Below are positions 54,892 through 62,805 of a DNA stretch of 64,000 nt, piece after piece. The notes under the pieces were generated by a model. The model ran no database searches, was not told the DNA's origin, and was given only the letters and a program-made list of their open reading frames with translations. Made by a program: the position numbers and the translations under genes. Within the stretch, counting starts at the first letter, position 1. The number at the start of each line of letters is the position of its first letter. Source of the stretch: Bin80 sp965208025 (GTDB taxonomy: Bacteria > Bacteroidota > Rhodothermia > Rhodothermales > Bin80); NCBI GenBank assembly GCA_965208025.1, contig OZ242302.1, forward strand, positions 2,232,001-2,296,000, read 5' to 3'.

Positions 54892-56250
54892 TCAGAACGT
54901 CTCTACAATCTGGCGAAAACTCTCTCCTCGCTCTTCAAAATTGGAAAACATGTCAAACGAAGAGCATGCCGGGCTCAGTAATACAATATCCCCTGCCTGA
55001 GCATACTGGCGGGCCTGCTGAGTTGCCTCGCTCAGCTCCTTCACGGCAATGGAGTGGTTGCAGTGGGGGCCTAGTTCCCGCATCATTTTTGGTGCGCTTT
55101 CGCCAAATGCAATCACGGTGTGAACTTTTTCGGTGACCAATGACTTGACTTGATCATAATCATTTCCCTTGTCTCGGCCTCCTGCAAGCAACAGGATTGG
55201 TTCGCTGAAACTGCGGAGCGCAGAGCCAAGAGCATCTACGTTGGTTGCTTTTGAGTCATTGATATAGGTGACGCCATCCAACTGACGAACCACTTCCAAC
55301 CGATGATTGACCCCTGTGAAGGCTTTCAAACTACGGCGCAGCATCTGATCTGTCAGGCCGAGCGCCTGCCCCGCCAATGCTGCGGCTAGCGAATTACTAA
55401 CATTGTGGGGACCTGGAATTCCCAACTCGTTTGTCGGTATAAGTGCGCGCCCCTGAAGTCGGATCCACTCATTGACTGCGCTCGCACCACTTGTGAGTTC
55501 CACTTTGCGACTGAACGGAGCCCCTTGTACATCGCTCGTTGACAGAAAGTATTCAACATGCTCGCGCACTAGGGAATCATCGTGATTATAGATCACAACG
55601 TTCGGATCAGTTTGGTTTTGGTAAATGCGTAATTTACTTGAAGCATACCGCTCAAAGCTTCCACAATAGCGGTCCAGATGATCGGGAGTAATATTCAGAA
55701 TAATGCTCACATCTGGCTGGAATGTCTCAACATGATCCAATTGAAAACTTGATACCTCTAAAACCACAACCGTATTTGCCTCGAGGTTCTGTATATGTTC
55801 AGACAAAGGAGTTCCAATATTTCCTGCAACGATGGCTGGACGGTCGGCCATGTTCAGCATATGTCCCATCAATTTAGCGGTCGTAGTCTTTCCATTGGTC
55901 CCCGTAATGGCAACGACCCTGCCCTTTGTATACCAAGACGCAACCTCTAGCTCTGAGTATACGGGGACTCCAGCGTTGAGGGTAGCCTGCACCTGAGGGA
56001 CGGATGTAGGCACTCCCGGGCTAAGCACCAAAAAATCGGCATTCAGTACAGCATCTGTGTGCCCATTAGCCTCCAACTTGATCCCCCGATGTTGACACCA
56101 ATCAGGTAAGCAAGCTTCCACAGACCCGTGATCGGAAAGCAGTATGTCGGCACCTTGGCGGGCTAATAGATCTGCCACCGCCCGACCACTCCGAGCTGCC
56201 CCCAGAACCGTCACTTTCTTTCCTTTGACGTTCTGCTGAGACAGCATCAT
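54892..56250 (-). CDS. murD: UDP-MurNAc-L-alanine-D-glutamate ligase
   Basis: 452 residues. VTVLGAARSGRAVADLLARQ (N-terminal nucleotide fold), VVAITGTNGKTTTAKLMGHM (P-loop), LEVSSFQLDHVETFQPDVSI, LNITPDHLDRYCGSFERYA and YINDSKATNVDALGSALRSF are MurD motifs. It adds D-Glu to UDP-MurNAc-L-Ala. The D-Glu pool it draws on is the same metabolite used by the dgcN-dgcA genes elsewhere in the window. The start overlaps the mraY stop by 4 bases. Confidence 0.96.
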   Translation of the reverse strand: MMLSQQNVKGKKVTVLGAARSGRAVADLLARQGADILLSDHGSVEACLPDWCQHRGIKLEANGHTDAVLNADFLVLSPGVPTSVPQVQATLNAGVPVYSELEVASWYTKGRVVAITGTNGKTTTAKLMGHMLNMADRPAIVAGNIGTPLSEHIQNLEANTVVVLEVSSFQLDHVETFQPDVSIILNITPDHLDRYCGSFERYASSKLRIYQNQTDPNVVIYNHDDSLVREHVEYFLSTSDVQGAPFSRKVELTSGASAVNEWIRLQGRALIPTNELGIPGPHNVSNSLAAALAGQALGLTDQMLRRSLKAFTGVNHRLEVVRQLDGVTYINDSKATNVDALGSALRSFSEPILLLAGGRDKGNDYDQVKSLVTEKVHTVIAFGESAPKMMRELGPHCNHSIAVKELSEATQQARQYAQAGDIVLLSPACSSFDMFSNFEERGESFRQIVETF

Positions 56251-57407
56251 CGAATCCGCAAGGTGAGTAAGGTTGCCAGAACCGTGATGACCGTTATCAG
56301 ACTAAATCGTGTCACGATTTTGACCTCATGCATGCCCCGCGCCTCATAATGGTGGTGCAGGGGGGCCATGCGAAAAATCCGCCTACCTGTTCCAGTCTTG
56401 CGCCGAGTGTGTCGGAAATAACCCGTCTGCAAGATCACCGACAGGGTTTCGAAGAAAAAAATCGAACAGAGAAGAGGAAGAAGTAACTCTTTCTTGACCA
56501 TCAATGCCACCACGGCAATCGCTGCCCCCAAAGAAAGAGAGCCGGTATCCCCCATGAATACCGTTGCCGGATAACTGTTGAACCATAGAAATCCCAGACA
56601 TGCCAGCGACATTGCTGCGACAAAGATGGTAAGCTCACCCGACCCGGCCAAGTACATTACCCCCAAATAAGATGAAAACCCCAAGTGTCCAGTGATATAG
56701 CAAAATACGATCAGCCCCCCGGCCACTGTCGCGGCCGTAGATGCGGCCAAGCCATCCAGTCCATCGGTCAGGTTCACAGCATTGGAGGTGGCGGTCACAA
56801 TGAAGATGGTCGCTGGAATAAACAAGAGCCATCCCAGATCTGCTCCTCCGAAAAATGCATTACCCAAGAAATTGTAGTCAAGGTATAAATTCCGAAAGAT
56901 GGGGACTTCGGTCACCGACCTCGTCTCTTCAAATTGAGGGTGGAAGTATAACACGAGGCCTACCAGCAGTCCCAATCCAATTTGGCCGATCAACTTGATT
57001 CGGGGAGCCAATCCTGCTTTATCCTTTTTGATGGTTTTGATATAATCATCGGCAAACCCAAATGCAGACATCCAAATGGTTGCGATGAGGATGAGCCAAA
57101 TATAGACCTCACGCAAATCCCCCCACAGGAGCGTCGCAACAGCTATAGCGCTGACAATAATCAATCCCCCCATGGTTGGGGTTCCACGCTTATGAGTATG
57201 GTCAACCGCTCCTTCGGCCAATGGGTCACGAACCTGTTCACCGCACTGCTTTTTGATTAGCCATCGGATCACCTTGGGACCGATGACCATGACAATGATG
57301 AATGCAGTGATGGCTGCCAAGGTCGCACGTACGGTAATAAATTCTACAATCTGGAACCCGGATGGTCGAAATAATTCTTCTAACCACTGTATCAGATAAT
57401 AGAGCAT
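56247..57407 (-). CDS. mraY: Phospho-MurNAc-pentapeptide translocase
   Basis: 386 residues with about ten membrane helices. DHTHKRGTPTMGGLIIVSAI, FGFADDYIKTIKKDKAGLAP (Asp pair for Mg2+), NAVNLTDGLDGLAASTAATV and AVVFMGDTGSLSLGAAIA-like text (here ATVFMGDTGSLSLGAAI), and FRMAPLHHHYEARG are the MraY signatures. It links UDP-MurNAc-pentapeptide to undecaprenyl phosphate, giving lipid I. The gene starts 5 bases after murE; there is no murF between them. Confidence 0.97.
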   Translation of the reverse strand: MLYYLIQWLEELFRPSGFQIVEFITVRATLAAITAFIIVMVIGPKVIRWLIKKQCGEQVRDPLAEGAVDHTHKRGTPTMGGLIIVSAIAVATLLWGDLREVYIWLILIATIWMSAFGFADDYIKTIKKDKAGLAPRIKLIGQIGLGLLVGLVLYFHPQFEETRSVTEVPIFRNLYLDYNFLGNAFFGGADLGWLLFIPATIFIVTATSNAVNLTDGLDGLAASTAATVAGGLIVFCYITGHLGFSSYLGVMYLAGSGELTIFVAAMSLACLGFLWFNSYPATVFMGDTGSLSLGAAIAVVALMVKKELLLPLLCSIFFFETLSVILQTGYFRHTRRKTGTGRRIFRMAPLHHHYEARGMHEVKIVTRFSLITVITVLATLLTLRIR

Positions 57408-57412
57408 AGAGA

Positions 57413-58885
57413 TTAGTTCAAAGGCTTGGGATTGGAGGAAGCAAAGGTGTCAAGAATGAGATCTTGATCTTTCATTGGGATCTCGCGCCCATGGTCAGTC
57501 TGCCAAGACTCGTGTCCCTTGCCAGCCACGAGCACAATGTCTCCTGAACTGCATGATTGAGCAACATATTGAATGGCATCGGGCCGGGAAAGGATCTGGT
57601 GAACTCGTTCAGGGGCATTCATCCCCTTGAGGATGTCTTGGATGATTGCCTGAGCAGATTCATCACGGGGGTTATCATTTGTAAGGACTACTTCATGAGC
57701 CAATCGCTCAGCAACTCGGCCCATGAGAGGACGTTTGGATGGATCCCGCATCCCGCCGCATCCAAATACACACCAGAGGCGTGTCGACTTCTGGACATCT
57801 GATGCCAGAGATGTGAGCACCTGTTCAAGTGCATCCGGAGTATGAGCAAAATCTACAATGATCCGTGTCGTATCATCGCACACAAACTGTTCAAATCTTC
57901 CGCAAACTGGGCCTGCCTCACGTAATGCCTCAATGACTTCAGTAGCCGAGATCCCTCTTGCACAAGCAGCCCCATAGGCGGCGGCAAGATTATAGGCATT
58001 AAAGGCACCTGCCAAGCGAAATGAACAAATTTGACCATCTAGACAAAGCTGGAGACCACCAGGACGATCCTCCATAATCTTGAATTGAATATCCGCATCC
58101 GCAGACTGCCCAAACGAACATGTATCCGCTTGGGTATTCGCTACCATACGTCTGCCCGAAGGATCATCGTAGTTATACACCGCAACCGCATGACGGCTCA
58201 GGTCATCAAACAGAATTTTCTTAGAATTCAAGTAGTGGTTTACGGTCTTATGGTAGTCCAAATGATCATGCATCAGATTGGTAAAGACGGCCACCGAAAA
58301 ATTCAGCGTAGCGGTTCGCTGTTGATCCAAGGCATGAGATGAGACTTCAACCACACAAGCTTTGCGTCCTGCATTCACCATCTCTGCAAACATTGGGTGA
58401 AGTTCAGTTGCATCGGGTGTCGTAAGGTGTGGAGTATAGGTCGTCTGCCCAGTCGAATAGGTAACCGTCCCAATTATACCTGTGGGCGTTCCCGTCAACT
58501 CCAGTACCTGCCGTAGCAATGATGCGGTGGTTGTTTTTCCATTGGTCCCAGTGATCCCAGTAAGGTGAAGGGACTCGGCAGGGTCTCCATGGAAGGCGGC
58601 TGCAATCAACGCCGAAGCTTTTCGGGGGTTGGACACCTGTACAAGGTTTGGAATTCCACCAGGATCCTCATCAGAAAGAATGACTTGGGCACCCGCATCA
58701 AGCGCTGGTTGAATAAATCGGACTCCACTGGTATGCTGACCTTGCACCGCGGTAAACACAAATCCTGAGCGAACTTTCCGGCTATCCTGACAGACCCCCG
58801 TCACCTCCACATCTGGCACCGCTTGGGAGGGGTTGGTAAGCACCTCTGCATCTGCTAATCGGGAGTGTAAATCCGCCCAGTTCAT
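57413..58885 (-). CDS. murE: UDP-MurNAc-tripeptide synthetase (meso-DAP adding)
   Basis: About 490 residues. TGITGTNGKTTTASLLRQVL (P-loop), VEVSSHALDQQRTATLNFSV, TNLMHDHLDYHKTVNHYLNS and VDFAHTPDALEQVLTSLASD are MurE motifs. VLTNDNPRDESAQAI contains DNPR, the residue set that selects meso-diaminopimelate, consistent with the lysAC fusion in this window. I use ATG 58885 (MNWADLHSRL), one base after the ftsI stop. The frame extends to 58927, but that would overlap ftsI by 41 bases. Confidence 0.96.
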   Translation of the reverse strand: MNWADLHSRLADAEVLTNPSQAVPDVEVTGVCQDSRKVRSGFVFTAVQGQHTSGVRFIQPALDAGAQVILSDEDPGGIPNLVQVSNPRKASALIAAAFHGDPAESLHLTGITGTNGKTTTASLLRQVLELTGTPTGIIGTVTYSTGQTTYTPHLTTPDATELHPMFAEMVNAGRKACVVEVSSHALDQQRTATLNFSVAVFTNLMHDHLDYHKTVNHYLNSKKILFDDLSRHAVAVYNYDDPSGRRMVANTQADTCSFGQSADADIQFKIMEDRPGGLQLCLDGQICSFRLAGAFNAYNLAAAYGAACARGISATEVIEALREAGPVCGRFEQFVCDDTTRIIVDFAHTPDALEQVLTSLASDVQKSTRLWCVFGCGGMRDPSKRPLMGRVAERLAHEVVLTNDNPRDESAQAIIQDILKGMNAPERVHQILSRPDAIQYVAQSCSSGDIVLVAGKGHESWQTDHGREIPMKDQDLILDTFASSNPKPLN

Positions 58886-58886
58886 C

Positions 58887-60881
58887 TTACTGTAATTGAA
58901 GGAGGACTGTCGGCTGAATGGGAGCACCGGGTTCGGGGAACTGCCCTACCACAAATCCGGATCCACTGAGACGCACATCAAGTCCCTTGGAGTGTAGCAG
59001 GTATCGAGCTGCTCTCGCATCAAGTCCCAGAACACTTGGCATCACCATGAGGTCATCCACCAACTGTGTCGTTTGAACATGTACATCATTTTCCTCAGCG
59101 AACGCCTCCACGGTGGGTAAATCAAGGGGGAGCATTTCTTCGGACTCCACGAGTGGTTGCCATGCAACCTGTGGAGAGGGGAGACCCGACGCGGGGAATG
59201 TAGCGGTCCAGCGTTCGGCGATTCGCTTAAAGATGGGCGCGGAAACTCGTCCACCATAGATGCTTGATTGAGGTTCATCCAAGACCACAATCATCACCAC
59301 TTGTGGGGCTTCCGCAGGATAGAACCCCACAAACATTGCCCGGTACTCACTTCCGTAGACACCTCCGATGGTTTTACGGGCTGTTCCAGTCTTTCCAGCG
59401 ATCGTCAACCCTTCAATCTGTGCATCCGTTGCGGTTCCCCGCTCCACCACATCAATGAATGCGGGCAGCAGCTTCGCGGCGGTTTCTTGCCGGATCACTC
59501 TTCGAATGGAGTCGGTCCGAGCGGGATCGTCGGCTGCCCGCCAAAGTACTCGACCAGTCACATCCCTGCGCTCGGCCACGATGTAGGGTTGAAGTAGTAC
59601 CCCCCCGTTTGCTAGTGCTGCATACGCCATGACCATCTGAATCGGTGTGACATTTATTTCGTATCCTATGCTGAGTGCCGTTTTGGTCGTTTGACTCCAG
59701 TTGTTCGTACGTTTGAGAAACCCCGAAACTTCACCCGGAAGGTCTATCCAGGTCGGTTGCCCGAATCCAAAATTGCGGATGTACCGATAGAGAGCCTCGG
59801 GGGCCATGTGCTCCGTCGTGAGGGCCATCCCCACATTACTGCTTTTCACGATCGTATCATGAAATGTAATATCCCCATATGCGTTGACATCACTCAAGGT
59901 GTAGCTGGCCAGTTGCAGAGTCCCGTCACCTGTCGACAGGACGCGATCCATGGAGATCATCTCTTTCTCAAGGGCTGCAGATGCAGCGATCATTTTGAAC
60001 GCAGAGCCTGGCTCTAATCGGTCGGTGATTGCACTGTTACGCCAAGACGAGACGGGAGTACGCTGGGGATCATTCGCATTATAGGTTGGCACATTGGCAA
60101 TGGCCAGAATTGCCCCTGTCTGGGGATCCACCGCAATGGCACTTCCTCGAATTGCCCCTGCTTTGGCGACGCCCGCGGCAAGTTCTTCTTCCATGATCGT
60201 TTGACGAATCAGATCTATCGTCAGAACGAGCGTCTCCCCATCAACTGCTGGAACAACGACACCATCCGCATCAATACGCAGATTCCCATGTCGATCTCGA
60301 ATCAAGGTATGACGACCAGATTGTCCTTTCAGATATTCATCATACTCAAGTTCTAAGCCTGCCTTTCCAACCCCGTCGACATCAATCTGTCCGAGGATAT
60401 GAGCGGCAGTCTCCCCATATACATACTGACGTTGGGAGCGCTCTTCAAGGATGACCCCTGGGATATCCCATTCCGCTACCTGTCTGAGTTGTTCGGGGGT
60501 CAAATTCTGGAGACGGACAAATTTTTCGCTGGTTCGGTCCTCAATGAGGGACTCCAATTGAGCAATAGACCGACCGGTTAGGTCAGAAAGGCGTACTAGG
60601 GATTGCGTTTCTTGCTCTTTGAAGCCTGGTGCGAGAGGATCTAATGCAAGGTGATAATGTGGGGAGTTGATCGCAAGTGCGCGCCCCTGAATGTCAAGAA
60701 TATCTCCACGCTGTGGAAGGAGTGGTTGTTGGGATTCTGCCTGACGCCGACCTTGCTCTCGCAGATCCGCCCCCCGATCAATATTCAACCAGAGAAGGTG
60801 GACGCCTATCATCAGTGATACGGCAGAGAGGAACGTCAGTACGATATACATCCGCCGGAGAATTTGATCACGAATTTTCAT
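58887..60881 (-). CDS. ftsI: FtsI, septal transpeptidase (class B PBP) with PASTA domain
   Basis: 664 residues. A short cytoplasmic tail and one membrane helix (YIVLTFLSAVSLMIGVHLLW) are followed by the dimerisation/pedestal domain and the penicillin-binding domain: active serine in LEPGSAFKMIAAS (SxxK), SSN in TIVKSSNVGMALT, KTG in TIAGKTGTARKT. The end, VMPSVLGLDARAARYLLHSK onward, is a PASTA module, more common in Spo-type PBPs and known in Bacteroidota FtsI. It crosslinks septal peptidoglycan with FtsW. The start overlaps ftsL by 4 bases. Confidence 0.96.
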   Translation of the reverse strand: MKIRDQILRRMYIVLTFLSAVSLMIGVHLLWLNIDRGADLREQGRRQAESQQPLLPQRGDILDIQGRALAINSPHYHLALDPLAPGFKEQETQSLVRLSDLTGRSIAQLESLIEDRTSEKFVRLQNLTPEQLRQVAEWDIPGVILEERSQRQYVYGETAAHILGQIDVDGVGKAGLELEYDEYLKGQSGRHTLIRDRHGNLRIDADGVVVPAVDGETLVLTIDLIRQTIMEEELAAGVAKAGAIRGSAIAVDPQTGAILAIANVPTYNANDPQRTPVSSWRNSAITDRLEPGSAFKMIAASAALEKEMISMDRVLSTGDGTLQLASYTLSDVNAYGDITFHDTIVKSSNVGMALTTEHMAPEALYRYIRNFGFGQPTWIDLPGEVSGFLKRTNNWSQTTKTALSIGYEINVTPIQMVMAYAALANGGVLLQPYIVAERRDVTGRVLWRAADDPARTDSIRRVIRQETAAKLLPAFIDVVERGTATDAQIEGLTIAGKTGTARKTIGGVYGSEYRAMFVGFYPAEAPQVVMIVVLDEPQSSIYGGRVSAPIFKRIAERWTATFPASGLPSPQVAWQPLVESEEMLPLDLPTVEAFAEENDVHVQTTQLVDDLMVMPSVLGLDARAARYLLHSKGLDVRLSGSGFVVGQFPEPGAPIQPTVLLQLQ

Positions 60882-61297
60882 GGAGCAGGCTCTGGCGTTA
60901 CTTGAATGGTTCCTGCAAATTCGTGTCCTCTCTGCAACCCAAGATCTGCTCCTCGCTCATAAATGACTGAAGGGCCAATGGAGGCATTGAAATCGGCGAC
61001 GAGTCGATTGTGTTGCAGATGGAGTCGAACATTTTCGCGTCGCTGGATACTGATTTCACCAAGAAGATCTTGGGTCCTGTGGATGTGTCCGATATAAATG
61101 GTAAGAACCCCTGCGATGAAGAAGATAACCATTCCAAAATAGAGTGTAGGAATGCGGGCAATCACTCTGGTTTTTGGAGTCGTCTCGTCAATCACCGTCA
61201 ATCGTTGCCAGCTCCGAAACGACATCATCGCCCGATCAACCACTTGGCGCTGGCGATTAGATGGTTGAGTAGATCTGTATTTTGAACGATGAGTCAT
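60878..61297 (-). CDS. ftsL: FtsL-like cell-division protein
   Basis: A 139-residue bitopic protein. A basic N-terminus of about 50 residues is followed by one helix (TLYFGMVIFFIAGVLTIYIG) and a coiled-coil-like stretch (HRTQDLLGEISIQRRENVRL) typical of FtsL/FtsB, and then a short tail. FtsL has little sequence conservation; the call rests on topology and the place between rsmH and ftsI. It links FtsQ/FtsB to FtsW/FtsI. Confidence 0.85.
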   Translation of the reverse strand: MTHRSKYRSTQPSNRQRQVVDRAMMSFRSWQRLTVIDETTPKTRVIARIPTLYFGMVIFFIAGVLTIYIGHIHRTQDLLGEISIQRRENVRLHLQHNRLVADFNASIGPSVIYERGADLGLQRGHEFAGTIQVTPEPAP

Positions 61298-61317
61298 GCG
61301 TCACTGAGTACAGAGCG

Positions 61318-62250
61318 TTACGAACAACGCGTGGCAGCGCGTAATTTTGCACTACGGGATCGACGATTCGCGGTAATCTCGGATGAATCTGGGACAACAG
61401 GTCGGCGGGTAAGGGGCTTCCAAGGTACCAGCCGGCCCCCATAGATGTCTCGCTCAGGTTCTCCTTCAAGAACTCCATCCCGTAGCATTCTCTTGACCAT
61501 GCGGTCTTCAAGCGAGTGATAACTAATGACGACAATCCGCCCTCCTTTTTTGACAATTTGGGGGCTTAGTTTAAGGAGGTCGGCCAACTCGTTCAATTCT
61601 TCATTGACCGCAATCCGCAGAGCCTGAAAGGTGCGGGAGACTGCCTTTGACTCCCAACGCGTGGGAACCGCACCCCGAATAATTCTAGCCAGATCTGTGG
61701 TGGTTTCAATGGGGCGCTCTGAAATAATTGCTCGGCAAATTTTCCGTGCATTGGGTTCTTCTCCCCATGACCGTAGAAGATGAACCAGCGCATCCTCTGT
61801 GTATCCGTTCACGATATCCCACGCCGTGAGTTCCGAATCCTTGTCCATCCGCATATCCAGAAGAGCACGCAAGCGGTGACTGAATCCACGTGTGGCAGCA
61901 TTGATTTGATGAGACGAGACGCCAAGATCCATCAGCAATCCATTCACAGGAAGATGATCCTGAATGAGGTGATTCAAGTTGCTAAATCTTCCTTTATAAA
62001 CCGTTAATCGGTTCAACTTCATCGCCTCTCCGAGGCGCGAACGCACGGTATGCACCGCATCCTCATCACGATCTATCGCAAGAACACGCCCCTTGGCCGA
62101 AAGTGCGGAGAGGAGAGCGGACACATGTCCACCGCCTCCTGCCGTTGCATCAACATAACGGCCATCCACATCTGTAATCAGATACTTCAAGACCATGTCG
62201 CAAAGAACAGGTTCGTGGTAGTCGGTTGCATAGGTGACCGAATCTGCCAT
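61318..62250 (-). CDS. rsmH: 16S rRNA m4C1402 methyltransferase (MraW)
   Basis: 310 residues. YHEPVLCDMVLKYLITDVDG at the start, the SAM site YVDATAGGGGHVSALLSALS, NGLLMDLGVSSHQINAATRG (DLGVSSxQ is diagnostic), and ISYHSLEDRMVKRMLRDG. It methylates N4 of C1402 in 16S rRNA and heads the dcw cluster. A 52-codon ORF ends 5 bases before its ATG, and no mraZ is present. Confidence 0.96.
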   Translation of the reverse strand: MADSVTYATDYHEPVLCDMVLKYLITDVDGRYVDATAGGGGHVSALLSALSAKGRVLAIDRDEDAVHTVRSRLGEAMKLNRLTVYKGRFSNLNHLIQDHLPVNGLLMDLGVSSHQINAATRGFSHRLRALLDMRMDKDSELTAWDIVNGYTEDALVHLLRSWGEEPNARKICRAIISERPIETTTDLARIIRGAVPTRWESKAVSRTFQALRIAVNEELNELADLLKLSPQIVKKGGRIVVISYHSLEDRMVKRMLRDGVLEGEPERDIYGGRLVPWKPLTRRPVVPDSSEITANRRSRSAKLRAATRCS

Positions 62251-62255
62251 CTTCT

Positions 62256-62414
62256 TCAGACCATCCCCGTATGGATTTCACTGACTGCACCAACACGCTT
62301 CTTGTATGGGACGAAACCGTAGTTTCCTGAACTCAGATCTACTCCATTGATTCTCATCTCTTGAGAGGAGATCCCTTGTAAAGCGAATGGTTTGCTCTTC
62401 AACCTGTGATCCAT
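62256..62414 (-). CDS. Possible 52-aa leader protein directly before rsmH
   Basis: An uninterrupted frame from ATG 62414 to TGA 62258-62256 that stops 5 bases before rsmH. The product starts MDHRLKSKPFALQGISSQEM and ends YKKRVGAVSEIHTGMV; it is basic, with no cysteine, signal or helix. It has no resemblance to MraZ, whose gene normally sits here. The 5-base spacing suggests coupling if it is translated, but there is no strong ribosome-binding site and chance cannot be excluded. An inner ATG at 62357 would give 33 residues. Confidence 0.35.
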   Translation of the reverse strand: MDHRLKSKPFALQGISSQEMRINGVDLSSGNYGFVPYKKRVGAVSEIHTGMV

Positions 62415-62805
62415 TTGATTCAATTCAACAGATGGAAGCAGAATACTTCATGCCGGTTATGAAGAGGATTCCAACTCAAGATCTGGAACTTCATCCTAAG
62501 CAACTTACACTATGAGGAATCAATTGACTGCCCTTTAAGTCAATGGATGATTGGACATATATGACGATACACGAAATCGGATTTGTACCTCCTTTCTGGT
62601 GCCAATCCATGCCCTCTTCCTTCCACAAAAACGAGAATGAGTCCGAGGGCATCCGTCAAGAATGATTCATTGCTAACATACGAAAGACTGGAATAAATTC
62701 AAGTATCTTTCCGCGTATTTTTTCGGTTCAATTAAAATTAGTGGCAATTGATGACGAAAAATCTCAGTGTTCTCGCATTGGAGAAAGAATTTGTTCAGCG
62801 TGAAG
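62415..62805. other. Intergenic stretch between pyrG and the dcw cluster
   Basis: 391 bases without a recognisable gene, MraZ box array (no TGGGN triplets) or clear terminator. It should contain the promoter of the dcw transcript. Confidence 0.5.
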
